From DAOPYU01 sp942493245 (lineage in GTDB: Bacteria > Sumerlaeota > Sumerlaeia > UBA8349), in NCBI GenBank assembly GCA_942493245.1, contig OW818685.1, positions 1,116,001 through 1,180,000 of the forward strand: DNA of 64,000 nt, read 5' to 3'. Position 1 is the first letter of the stretch; every line of letters starts with the position of its first letter. Shown in pieces: positions 53,499 through 62,311 of this stretch. The translations under genes and the position numbers were made by a program. Under the pieces are notes generated by a model that was not told where the DNA came from, searched no databases, and saw only the letters and a program-made list of their open reading frames with translations.

Positions 53499-53696
53499 CG
53501 CCTATTTGTGTGTGAGTGTGAGAGGAAAAATGGGCATGATTTACAGGATTGACAAGATTCTGAATCTATCTTGTTAACCATGTAAATATCGTCATACCCG
53601 GTTACATCGAAATGATTCGATCAGGACGGTATCCGGAAACAATCTTCTCTCCTCTTGCGAGAACCCTTCCTGGAGGAAATAAACTCTCAAAAGGCA

Positions 53697-53765
53697 GACA
53701 GGATAACGGGATTTACAGGATGTGGCGAGATTCTATTCGCATCCTGTTTATCCTGTTATCTTGTC
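53697..53765. repeat. GACAGGATAAC-type palindromic dispersed repeat
   Basis: GACAGGATAACGGGAT...CAGGATG (53697-53722) is inverted against CATCCTGTTTATCCTG...CTTGTC (53740-53765). A related imperfect palindrome lies at 53539-53587 (ATTTACA ... TGTAAAT). Similar half-copies occur at 19640. They may be mobile or transcribed hairpins; no gene is present. Confidence 0.6.
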
Positions 53766-53930
53766 AAGGTCGTTTTGTTCTGTTCCGAAAGTGTCCCTTG
53801 CGTTCGTATCTTTCTGAACGCAACAGGGTATCGGAGCAAGGTTGATCGAAATATCGTTGCATGTACCCGGCGCGTGTGGCAGCGTTTTGCGTTTGGGAGG
53901 CTTCCCTGTTCTGGGGAAAGCGGTCCAGGA

Positions 53931-55052
53931 ATGTCTCTCGATAAATTTTTGAATCATACCGTGAAGGAACTGTGTCCTGTGTCGCCAAACGAGCCGAAAA
54001 GTATTCTGATTGTCCGACTGAGCGCCATTGGCGATGTGGTGCATACGCTGCCGTGCCTGCACGCGCTGCGCGAGGCGTTTCCGCGGGCGCGCATCGGGTG
54101 GGTGGTCGAAGAACTCTCGGCGTCGCTTCTGCGGGGGCACCCCGAGATTGACCAGTTGTACGTGATTCCGAAAAAACGCTGGCGCGGGCAGCCGGTGAAG
54201 ACATGGCTGAACGGTGAACAGCCCCGGTTCTACCGCGAATTGCGTCAGGCCGGGTGGGACGTGGCGATCGATTTTCAGGGGCTGACCAAGAGCGGGCTTG
54301 CCCTCGGATTCAGCGGCGCGCCGGTGCGGATCGGATACGCCGGGGTGGACGGACGGGAATTCAACAAACTCTTCACCAACCGCCGCGTGACCCCGTTGGC
54401 CGAGGCCCGGCACGTGATCCAGCGTAACCTGTCCCTTCTGGAACCGCTCGGGGTACGGGTGGCGCCAGAGCGCATCGCCAGCCGATTTCCCGATTTTTCC
54501 GAGGAGCGCGTCGGACTGGCCGAGTTCTTTAAGACGGTCGGGGATGCGGGGTTTCTGGCGCTTTACCCCGGCGCGGGGTGGGAGACCAAGCGGTGGCCGA
54601 CGGACCTGTTCGCCGCGCTGGCCCAACGCCTCGAAGCGACCGGCCTGCCCCAGGTGCTCGTGTGGGGACCGGGCGAGGAGGCGATGTGTCAGGAGATCCT
54701 CCAAGGGGCGGGGTTGCCTGCGAATAGCCTGATGCTGGCGCCGCGCACGAACCTGCGCCAGTTGGCCGCGTTGCTCGAACGGGCGCGGTGCGTGGTCGGC
54801 GGCGACACGGGGCCGATCCATCTGGCCGCTGCGCTCGACCGGCCGGTGGTGGGGCTTTACGGCGGGTCCGATCCCGTGCGCAACGGCCCGTTGGGGGCGC
54901 GGTGCGTGTCGCTTCTGGCACAGGATGAGCCGTGTGTCATGTGCTGGAAGACGAAGTGCAACCAGCCGGAGTTCGTGAAATGCCTCCGTGCCCTCACGCC
55001 CGACCGGGTGGCCGAGGCGGTCCGGGCGCAACTCGCCGCAAACCCGCAATAG
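53931..55052 (+). CDS. Glycosyltransferase family 9 (heptosyltransferase-like)
   Basis: 373 aa. The GT9 N-terminal signature SILIVRLSAIGDVVHTLPCLHAL, then IDFQGLTKSGLALG, the acceptor-side LYPGAGWETKRWP and the C-terminal GGDTGPIHLAAALDRPVVGLYGG are diagnostic of ADP-heptose:LPS heptosyltransferases. A C-M-C-W-K near the end suggests a metal site seen in some members. It implies an LPS-like core. The start is uncertain: ATG 53931 is used; the ribosome site is weak and the frame is open upstream. Nearby spacers are repeats, so it stands alone. Confidence 0.88.
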   Translation: MSLDKFLNHTVKELCPVSPNEPKSILIVRLSAIGDVVHTLPCLHALREAFPRARIGWVVEELSASLLRGHPEIDQLYVIPKKRWRGQPVKTWLNGEQPRFYRELRQAGWDVAIDFQGLTKSGLALGFSGAPVRIGYAGVDGREFNKLFTNRRVTPLAEARHVIQRNLSLLEPLGVRVAPERIASRFPDFSEERVGLAEFFKTVGDAGFLALYPGAGWETKRWPTDLFAALAQRLEATGLPQVLVWGPGEEAMCQEILQGAGLPANSLMLAPRTNLRQLAALLERARCVVGGDTGPIHLAAALDRPVVGLYGGSDPVRNGPLGARCVSLLAQDEPCVMCWKTKCNQPEFVKCLRALTPDRVAEAVRAQLAANPQ

Positions 55053-55237
55053 GAAACAGAGACGGAGATAACCGAAAATTGAAAGAACGCGATTTTTTGA
55101 ACCACGAAACAACGAAATACACGAAAACCGCGTTTCCTTATTGATTTAAGGGAACTCTGTAAAAACTTGATTGTTTTCGGTTGGTATTTTGTATTCTGAT
55201 TTCCAGGCCTGAATCTGGATTGTGCGCTTTTCTAAGC

Positions 55238-55307
55238 AACCACAGATGAACACGGATGAACACAGATATCGGAGTTTTTTCCGGGGCATCTGTGTTCATC
55301 TGTGGTT
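55238..55307. repeat. AACCACAGATGAACAC palindromic repeat
   Basis: Arms 55238-55258 and 55287-55307 are inverted 21-bp copies with one mismatch (AACCACAGATGAACAC(A/G)GATG). The spacer 55053-55322 otherwise has an AACCACGAAACAACGAAA tract at 55101 and no gene. The stem could also act as a bidirectional terminator between the convergent GT9 and TPR genes. Confidence 0.65.
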
Positions 55308-55322
55308 ACAAAATGTGGTTCT

Positions 55323-56084
55323 CTATTTCATCGTCCGAATGGCGGCGGCGCGCGCTTCGAGGGGCTTGGCTTTTTTCTCGCGACCGATTTCCCGGTAGAA
55401 CCGGGCCTGGCTTTCAAGCGCTTTGGCCACTCTGGGATGGTTTGGATCAAAAAACGACTCCGTAAATATAAGTGCAATTTTTTTTAATTTTTCCGCTTTC
55501 TCGTATTCCCCTTTGTTTTTGTGGCGATCCGCAAAAAAGTTTGTCAGTAAAATCACAATATGGCCCGAAAAACTCTCGATTCTCTTTCTGAATCCACTCG
55601 ATTGTTCGTTTTCTTCTCCAGACGGGTTCTTTCCTGGATTGAAGCGGCCGAGCAGGTTAATGAGAAGGCTTGCACCCGCAACCAGGGCCGGGCGTTTCGA
55701 TCCCATCTCTTTCTTCAGTGTGGGCAGTATACGCTTGCTGTTCTTCAGGACTTCTTCCTGTTTCCCCAGGATTGCTTGCAGGCCCATCAAATTATTCAGG
55801 TTTTTACTCACATTCGGATGGTCGGGCCCCAGGGCCTTCTCGTCAATGGCCAGTGCGCGTTTGTAGAGGGACTCGGCTTGTTCGCACCGCCTCTGGGCTT
55901 TTTCCAGATCGGCCAGGGTCGTCAGGCTGGTGGCCACGTTGGGATGATCGGGACCGAAAGTTTTCTCCGCCAGCCGCAACGCTTTTCGAGCGGCAACCTT
56001 GGCGCGATCATACTGTTTCACCTTTGTCAGCGAAACGGCCTTGGCGTTCAGGGTTTTCCAATCGGTATTTTCCAAACGCTCCAT
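55323..56084 (-). CDS. Kinesin-light-chain-type TPR protein
   Basis: 253 aa, cytosolic. At least three TPR_10/TPR_12 repeats are visible from the recurring motif GPDHPNV: FGPDHPNVATSLTTLADL, LGPDHPNVSKNLNNL and FDPNHPRVAKALESQA. Between the second and third repeats a divergent ~70-residue Lys-rich and hydrophobic stretch breaks the series. Such proteins are protein-binding scaffolds; the partner is unknown. GGAGGGACAAGGAC before ATG 56084 sets the start. Convergent with GT9. Confidence 0.75.
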   Translation of the reverse strand: MERLENTDWKTLNAKAVSLTKVKQYDRAKVAARKALRLAEKTFGPDHPNVATSLTTLADLEKAQRRCEQAESLYKRALAIDEKALGPDHPNVSKNLNNLMGLQAILGKQEEVLKNSKRILPTLKKEMGSKRPALVAGASLLINLLGRFNPGKNPSGEENEQSSGFRKRIESFSGHIVILLTNFFADRHKNKGEYEKAEKLKKIALIFTESFFDPNHPRVAKALESQARFYREIGREKKAKPLEARAAAIRTMK

Positions 56085-56299
56085 GTCCTTGTCCCTCCGA
56101 ATTTCTTTCCACAAGGTATTCCAATTTCCAATCCCAATTGGACTTCGAACTGGACAGAAAAACAACCAGAATCCGTTTGTTTGGGGAAAGATTCTGATCG
56201 GAACCGATGGGAGGAAACAGAGGGGATAATGGATAAAATGGGGAAGGGAAAATTGGAAGACCGCGGAACACACGGAATACACTGAACAATGCGTCTTGA

Positions 56300-56660
56300 A
56301 AATATCAATTTCCGTACTACACTCTCGCAGAATCTACGCAGACCGCGACGATTTTCGGGTCACAAAATGCACAGAAGGCACAGGAATTTCCTCTTTTTGT
56401 GACTTTTGTGCCTCGTGTGGCTTACAACAAACGGTCTCCGAGTCCCTGCGTCCCTGCGTTTCTGCGCGATGATTCTTTTCATCCCCTTCTCTCGGGGTTT
56501 CACGTCTCCCCACGGTAACAGACCTCGCGCTCTGGGCGGACACACAGGTTCGCCCCTACGGATGGGTTGCGGCTCCACTGCGCCAGGCGCCTTGTGCTTC
56601 TTGTGGGTGAACAAAGCGGTTCTCCGCGTCGCTGCGTCTCTGCGCGAGTTATTTCCACTA
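56300..56660. repeat. Degenerate dispersed-repeat tract upstream of the TPR gene
   Basis: The 56085-56692 spacer contains GGAACACACGGAATACACTG (56264-56283), CTGCGTCCCTGCGTTTCTGCGC (56446-56467), GGGCGGACAC...CCCCTACGGAT (56534-56563) and GGTTGCGGC...CTGCGCCAGGC (56565-56588), and a CGTCGCTGCGTCTCTGCGCG tract (56628). The two modules at 56534-56588 recur at 49.15-49.21 kb in opposite order. No ORF here is convincing. Confidence 0.55.
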
Positions 56661-56692
56661 TCACTTCTTACGCGTAAATGAATCGGTTTGTC

Positions 56693-59452
56693 TCACCGCC
56701 CGATGTTGTCTTCGTCCATGCGGCGCAGGAGGCCTTCGGGGTCGTCGAGGATGAGGTCGCGGGGTTTGCTGCCGAGGTAGGGACCGACGATGCCGCGCTC
56801 CTCCATGATGTCCATGAGGCGGCCCGCGCGGGCGAAGCCGATTTTGAGGCGGCGCTGGATCATCGAGACGCTGGGTTTCTTCGTTTCGAGGACGAGTCGC
56901 AGCGCCTTGTCGTAGAGCACCTCGTCCTCGTCCTGTTCGCCCTTCAGTTGCAGGGCGGGGAATTCGACCTGGCTGGGGTTGCGGCGCTCGAATGGGGTGG
57001 ACTCGGGCGCGATCACGAGCGAGGGGCGGGGCGTGGGGGGCGCTTCGAAGCCGGGCACGTCGCTGAATTCCCCGTAGGGGTTTTCCTCGTCCATGTCGCC
57101 GTTGGAACCGGTGAGTTCGGGGAGCGAGAATTCGGTTTTTTCGTAATGGGCCGGGTTCTGCTTGCGCAGGAAGTCGGTGAGGCCTTCGACTTCCTCGTCG
57201 GAGAGGAAAGCGCCCTGAACCCGCATGGGTTTGGTGCCGGCGGCCGAGTAGAGCATGTCGCCGCGCCCCAGCAGAGTTTCGGCGCCGTTGGTGTCGAGAA
57301 TGGTGCGCGAGTCCACCTTGGCCGAGACGCGGAAGGCGATGCGCGAGGGGAAGTTGGCCTTGATGATGCCGGTGAGGACGTTGACCGAGGGGCGCTGTGT
57401 GGCGATGATGAGGTGGATGCCCGCCGCGCGGCTCATCTGGGCCAGGCGCACGATGAATTCTTCCACCTCGTTCTTGGCGATAATCATCAGGTCGGCCAGT
57501 TCGTCAATGATGATGACGATGTGGGGCATGAGTTTGAGGTCGTCTGTGGGGACTCCGGAGGATGTCTGGCGTTCGCCCGAGGCCAGCGCGTTGTAGCCGT
57601 CAATGTTGCGCACGCGCAGTTGCGAGAAGATGGTGAGGCGCTCCTCCATTTGCTGCACGGCCCAGAGGAGGGCGGCGGCGGCCTGGCGCGGGTCGTTGAC
57701 GACGGGCGCGAGCAGGTGCGGGATGTCGGAATAGACGTTCAGTTCGACTCGCTTGGGATCAATCATGATGAATTTGACGCGGTCGGGGGGCATGCGGAAG
57801 AGGATGGACGAGATGATGACGTTGACGCACACGCTTTTGCCCGATCCCGTGGTGCCGGCGATGAGCAGGTGGGGCATGGTGGCCAGGTCGCACAGGAGGG
57901 TTTCGCCCGAGATGTTCTTGCCGAGCGGGAAGGCGAGGGGCGCCTTGTGGCTCAGGAATTTTTCGGAATTGATGAGGTCGCGAAAGAACACCGGCGTGAT
58001 CTTGCGGTTGGGCACCTCGATGCCGATGGCGGCCTTGCCGGGAATGGGCGCCTGGATGCGCACGCTCTTGGCGCGCAGGATGAGGGCAATGTCGTTCTCG
58101 AGGCTCAGGATGCGCGAGACTTTGACGCCGGGCGCGGGTTGCAGTTCGTACTGGGTGACGACGGGACCCTGGGTGACGGCCACAACGCGCGCGGAGATGT
58201 TGAAGTCGGCCAGGGCGCGTTCGAGTTCGCCACTGATCTCCAGAATCTCCTCACGGTCCATCTGGGTGTCGGCGTGCTCGGGCGTGTGAAACAGGTCCAT
58301 CGAAGGCTGGCGGTATTGCCCCGAGGAGAAATCCAGTTCCGTCTGAAGCATCGCCTTGGGGGCGATGGGGGCTTCTTCCGGGGGTGGTGGGGGTGTTGGC
58401 CGGGTGTTGTGATTGATGATACGCAGCGGGGGGCGGGGTTCTTCCGGTTCGGGGGGTGTTTCCTCATAGGGATACACAGGCGTGTCCGGACTGGATGCGG
58501 ACAGCGCTTCCAGGAGGTCGGGTTGCGAAGGAGGCATGGAATCCGACTCGAACGGACGGGTGATGTCGAGTTGGATGATTCGCTGGGGGCGTCTGCGGCT
58601 GAAGGCTGAGGAAGAAGAGGAGTCCTGCTCCCTCACCTCGTCGGAGAGGGACGAGGCCGTTGGAACGCTCGCTGTTTCCTTCTTCGACGGAAGCTGGGTG
58701 GGTGAGGCAGGCTCCTCCTCGTCTTCATATGGGAGGGGGGGAGCCGTGCGTTCGGTGGATTTCCCCTTTTTCCCTGACAGGATGGAGGGGAAGATGCCTT
58801 TGGCTTTAGGGCGTTCAAACTGAAGCGTGGTGACCGGGGGCGGCTGTCTCCACTGGCTCATGCGGTCGCGGATTTTCTGGAAAGTGCCGTGCAGGAGCGG
58901 CACAAAGAGGAAATCGGTCGAGAGCATGATGCCGAGCACCAGGAAGAGGGTGCAGACCAGGTACGCCCCGACAGAACCGCAAAGCCCCGGCAGATCCAGG
59001 GCGTAGCTTTTGTTGCTGGTGAGGTAACTGCCGATCACGCCCCCTTTTTCGAAGGCCAGTTCGTGGGCCGCCGTGTCGGAATTGAGCTCGAACGGCAGGC
59101 TGCGCAGGGCGCAGAGCGCCATGAGAATCAAGGCGCCCGCGAAAGCCTTTCGGGTGGGGTGGAACGGGGTGCGGCCCTGAAAGGCGTGGATGGCGGCGAG
59201 AAAGAGCAGTCCAGGGAAGACATAGGAAACCCACCCCTTCCCGAGCAGGAAGGTGGCCGCTCCGGCCATGGCATCGCCGAGAATGCCCATCCATCCGCGG
59301 TTCAGGGTGTCGCTGAGCAACGCAAGCGTCAGGAGGACAGCCAGGCCCACCAGAACGAACGCAATGATCTCACGCCACTTTTCGGCGGGCAGTCCCCAGA
59401 TCAGGCGGGGCGCACGAACGAGCGGTTTGACAGGATTGGAATTTTTGCCCAC
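56693..59452 (-). CDS. ftsK: DNA translocase FtsK
   Basis: 919 aa from a GTG start with AAGGA six bases upstream. Four N-terminal membrane helices (residues ~25-215), a Pro/Glu-rich linker (~220-400) and the motor: Walker A GTTGSGKSVCVN near residue 537, KFIMIDPKRVELNVY and Walker B region VIIIDELADLMII, then a gamma winged-helix domain (DEVLYDKALRLVLETKKPSVSMIQRRLKIGFARAGRLMD in the family pattern). It pumps DNA at the septum and aids dimer resolution. The linker is short compared with E. coli FtsK. Confidence 0.95.
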   Translation of the reverse strand: MGKNSNPVKPLVRAPRLIWGLPAEKWREIIAFVLVGLAVLLTLALLSDTLNRGWMGILGDAMAGAATFLLGKGWVSYVFPGLLFLAAIHAFQGRTPFHPTRKAFAGALILMALCALRSLPFELNSDTAAHELAFEKGGVIGSYLTSNKSYALDLPGLCGSVGAYLVCTLFLVLGIMLSTDFLFVPLLHGTFQKIRDRMSQWRQPPPVTTLQFERPKAKGIFPSILSGKKGKSTERTAPPLPYEDEEEPASPTQLPSKKETASVPTASSLSDEVREQDSSSSSAFSRRRPQRIIQLDITRPFESDSMPPSQPDLLEALSASSPDTPVYPYEETPPEPEEPRPPLRIINHNTRPTPPPPPEEAPIAPKAMLQTELDFSSGQYRQPSMDLFHTPEHADTQMDREEILEISGELERALADFNISARVVAVTQGPVVTQYELQPAPGVKVSRILSLENDIALILRAKSVRIQAPIPGKAAIGIEVPNRKITPVFFRDLINSEKFLSHKAPLAFPLGKNISGETLLCDLATMPHLLIAGTTGSGKSVCVNVIISSILFRMPPDRVKFIMIDPKRVELNVYSDIPHLLAPVVNDPRQAAAALLWAVQQMEERLTIFSQLRVRNIDGYNALASGERQTSSGVPTDDLKLMPHIVIIIDELADLMIIAKNEVEEFIVRLAQMSRAAGIHLIIATQRPSVNVLTGIIKANFPSRIAFRVSAKVDSRTILDTNGAETLLGRGDMLYSAAGTKPMRVQGAFLSDEEVEGLTDFLRKQNPAHYEKTEFSLPELTGSNGDMDEENPYGEFSDVPGFEAPPTPRPSLVIAPESTPFERRNPSQVEFPALQLKGEQDEDEVLYDKALRLVLETKKPSVSMIQRRLKIGFARAGRLMDIMEERGIVGPYLGSKPRDLILDDPEGLLRRMDEDNIGR

Positions 59453-59571
59453 GGTGCGTCCTTACTCACGCCGAATGCTGATGTCGGTGAAGGGGAAACG
59501 TCGCGGATCAAGGGGACCGGGAAAGGACTTCCGTCTTCGGCAACCGGCATCCGCAGGCATGCTTGCTTGAG

Positions 59572-59940
59572 TCACTCCTTGAGAGATATTTTCACCTTCT
59601 GCAACAGGTCGGAGAATTCAAAGGGTTTGACGATATAGCGGTCGCTGCCCGCCAGCAGTGCCTGCTGGATGCTCTCGCGGTCCGACAATCCGGTCAGCAT
59701 GATGACCGGAATCGGAGCGGTAGCGTCGTTTTCCTTCAGTTTTTCGAGGACTTCAAAGCCGCTCAGGTAGGGCATCATCACGTCGAGGATGATCAGGTCG
59801 GGCATTTCTTCCGTGGCGGTCAACAGGGCGTCGCGTCCGTTGGCCGCGGTCACCACGTCAAATCCTTCCATCGTCAGGCCGGTCTTGATAATCAGCAGAA
59901 CATCGGGTTCGTCATCCGCCACCAGGATCTTGGTCGCCAT
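59572..59940 (-). CDS. Single-domain response regulator (CheY-like)
   Basis: 122 aa, only a receiver. The acidic pair (VADDEPD), phospho-Asp in LIILDVMMP, Thr in IMLTGLSD and Lys in YIVKPFEF are intact. An in-frame start 35 codons upstream is open, but ATG 59940 fits the domain boundary. No kinase or chemotaxis gene adjoins it; it follows ftsK's direction with a 119 bp gap. It may act as a diffusible output or phosphate sink. Confidence 0.85.
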   Translation of the reverse strand: MATKILVADDEPDVLLIIKTGLTMEGFDVVTAANGRDALLTATEEMPDLIILDVMMPYLSGFEVLEKLKENDATAPIPVIMLTGLSDRESIQQALLAGSDRYIVKPFEFSDLLQKVKISLKE

Positions 59941-60271
59941 AATCGAAAGAGCCTTCCCTATATCAGATGTGAGACTATGCCTTTCTCGGATCGCCCACGG
60001 CGTTTCAACCACACTCCCAAAACGGAATTCGTGGGGAAAGTCCAACGGCCTGAAAGTGGGGCGTTTGCCGCGTCCCGCTGTCAGGCTCCTTCATCCTACG
60101 CATCGCCCGGCGGCAAAGTCAAGACCAACCCGTCCCGTGGGACGATCCTTTGTGGCGTCCCATTTCCCCCGGCATGCGGCGGAACGGAACGGGACAAAAA
60201 GAGAAGAGGCGTCGGCGTGGATTCGATTTCTCTTGCGCCTGCCCGGCTTCCTGTCCCAAAATAACGGCGCT

Positions 60272-62002
60272 ATGCGAGTTCTCTTCTTTGTTCACCGATT
60301 TGGGCGGGACGTAGTCGGTGGCCCCGAACAGCATCTCTGGAATCTGGCCGAACAGATGGCCCGCATGGGTTGTCGCGTCGAAGTGGCGACGACCTGCCCG
60401 GCGGAGCTGACCTCGTGGCACCGGTTTGGCGAGCGGTGGAAGCCTGTGTCCAACAAACCGTCCACTGAGCGGATCGAAGTAAAAGGCGCGACCTATCCGA
60501 TTGAAATCTTTCGATTTCCGGTTCGGAATCTCTCTGTGCCGGTCGGGCTTCTTTATGGAAAACTGCTCCAGCGCCGTTGGGAACGTGAAGAACAGGCCAT
60601 GCAGCCCTGCGAAACTTTCCCGCTTCCCTATCGGCCCAAAGGACCGCTTCTCCTGACCGGCTGGCACCTGCCCGACCTGACTGAAGAGGGAAAAACGGCC
60701 CGGTGGACCATGCGCCGCGCCGCGTTGCAGTTGCCCCCGGCCCACCAGTCTGCGCTGCACCTGCAGGGCATGGCGCCCCGTCAGGTGACGATCCAATTCG
60801 AGCATCTGGGGCAAACCCGGAAGGTCTTCCAGGGAAAAGGTCCCTTCCAGATCAATATTCCGCTCGACGATTGCCCCGACCCCTCGATTGCTGTCTTGAC
60901 GGTGGACAAACTCTGGCGGCCCTGGTCCGACACCCGGTCGCTGGGGGTGCAACTCACACAGATTTCGCTTTCCTCTCAGGGGAGCATTCACCTGGCGCCT
61001 TTCCATGTGGACCATCGTCTGCTGCGCGCCTATGACAAGAATGTGTTCATCAATTCCTATATCGAGCGCGCCCATCGGCGGCCCCATTTTTACGGACGGT
61101 TGTTCGACCAGTTGCGCGGTCCCCTTTGTCCGGGAATGGGTCGGTTTCTGGAAAAAAATGCCAGCCGTTACGACTGGGTGCTGACGGGCACACTGCCTTT
61201 CGCAACCGTTTCGACCGCCGAGGCGATCCGCCGCAAGACGCCTTTCCGGCTGGCGGTCTTGCCGTTGTTCCATGTGGACGACGATTTCTATTACTGGCGT
61301 CACTACGCGCATGCCTTGCGGAAGGCCGATCTCTGTCTGGCCAACTCGTGGTTCTCGAATGAGACCTTTTTCCCGGCGATTGCGGCCAAGTCGTATCTGG
61401 CCGGGGCGGGCGTCAACGATTCGCTGTTCCGCCGGGGTTCCATCAGTGGCGCGCGGTTCCGAAAACGTCACGGTTTTGCGCCCGATGAGAAAATCGTGTT
61501 GTGTGTCGGGCGCAAGAGCGGGGCCAAACTCTATCGCACGGTGGCCAAAGCCGTGGACAATATCCAGGATCGCGTCCGGTGCCGGTTTGTGCTGGTGGGG
61601 CAAGACGAGGATCGCATGGCGATCAATTTTCCCACGACCACCTATCTGGGAGTTTTGCCTCAGGACGAGTTGCTTGACGCGTACGACGCCTGCGACGTTT
61701 TCTGCCTCATGTCCGAGTCCGAGAGTTTCGGACTTCCTTTCGTCGAGGCCTGGATGCGGGAAAAACCGGTCATTGGTAACGCCACCTGCGCGCCGGTCGC
61801 CAATTTGATTCAGCATGGGGTGACGGGGCTTCTGGCTTCCCATCGGGAAGAACTCGAAAGATTCCTGGTCGAACTTCTGAACGACCCGGATCGGTGCCGG
61901 GCCTATGGAAAAGCCGGGTTGGAGCAATCGCTCCGGTCCTGTACCTGGCAGGTCATCACCCGCAACCTGCTCGACCGCCTCGACGCCGCCGGGAAAGAAT
62001 GA
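60272..62002 (+). CDS. GT4-type glycosyltransferase with an inserted beta-rich domain
   Basis: 576 aa. The N-terminal part matches GT-B enzymes (FFVHRFGRDVVGGPEQHLWNLAEQMA). Residues ~124-243 form a separate insert, marked by LLLTGWHLPDL, RWTMRRAALQLP, FQINIPLDD and SLGVQLTQISL, which resembles a beta-sandwich found with some glycosyltransferases. The sugar-nucleotide domain follows with KIVLCVGRKSGAKLY, DVFCLMSESESFGLPFVEAW and the E-x7-E-type motif. It probably makes a cell-surface polysaccharide. The reading frame is open far upstream, but the GT4 fold starts at ATG 60272; the ribosome site is weak. Confidence 0.82.
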   Translation: MRVLFFVHRFGRDVVGGPEQHLWNLAEQMARMGCRVEVATTCPAELTSWHRFGERWKPVSNKPSTERIEVKGATYPIEIFRFPVRNLSVPVGLLYGKLLQRRWEREEQAMQPCETFPLPYRPKGPLLLTGWHLPDLTEEGKTARWTMRRAALQLPPAHQSALHLQGMAPRQVTIQFEHLGQTRKVFQGKGPFQINIPLDDCPDPSIAVLTVDKLWRPWSDTRSLGVQLTQISLSSQGSIHLAPFHVDHRLLRAYDKNVFINSYIERAHRRPHFYGRLFDQLRGPLCPGMGRFLEKNASRYDWVLTGTLPFATVSTAEAIRRKTPFRLAVLPLFHVDDDFYYWRHYAHALRKADLCLANSWFSNETFFPAIAAKSYLAGAGVNDSLFRRGSISGARFRKRHGFAPDEKIVLCVGRKSGAKLYRTVAKAVDNIQDRVRCRFVLVGQDEDRMAINFPTTTYLGVLPQDELLDAYDACDVFCLMSESESFGLPFVEAWMREKPVIGNATCAPVANLIQHGVTGLLASHREELERFLVELLNDPDRCRAYGKAGLEQSLRSCTWQVITRNLLDRLDAAGKE

Positions 62003-62162
62003 CCGGTTTGAATCGGATGGTAGAAAAAGTTCGGGCTGATTTCCCGCCATTGCAGTTTCGAGGGGTTCAGGGACGGATCCCGACAGACTAAACAATCGGC
62101 ATCCTGCCGAAAAGCGCCCATGCGTTTCAATTCGCTTCTGTTTCAGAGTCGTCTGCATTTGA

Positions 62163-62303
62163 ATACAGGGTCTTACGAACGCCCTGCCGTCCGAGTCGTT
62201 CGCGGAGGTTTTGCACCCCACCGCCATGGGAAACGATCGGATGGCGCGCGCCATGTCCGAGTGGCTGGCGCAGAATTCTGCCCCGTTCATTGCGGGTGAA
62301 TAG
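62163..62303 (+). pseudogene. Possible remnant of an SGNH/GDSL hydrolase C-terminus
   Basis: One frame reads IQGLTNALPSESFAEVLHPT and ends MARAMSEWLAQNSAPFIAGE before TAG at 62301. The segment LHPTAMGNDRMA resembles the D-x-x-H-P-x-x-x-G region that carries the catalytic His in SGNH hydrolases, though the expected Asp is Glu. There is no start or upstream domain in the 62003-62311 spacer, so it would be a decayed fragment. It could be coincidental. Confidence 0.35.
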
Positions 62304-62311
62304 GGGAGGAT

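Noticed and set aside
56678..58609. Plus-strand open frame opposite ftsK
   Set aside because: Antisense to the FtsK motor domain; Gly/Asp/Val-rich translation typical of G+C-rich antisense frames.
59789..60271. Upstream extension of the glycosyltransferase frame
   Set aside because: It overlaps the CheY-like gene on the other strand and lacks glycosyltransferase sequence; the fold begins at 60272.
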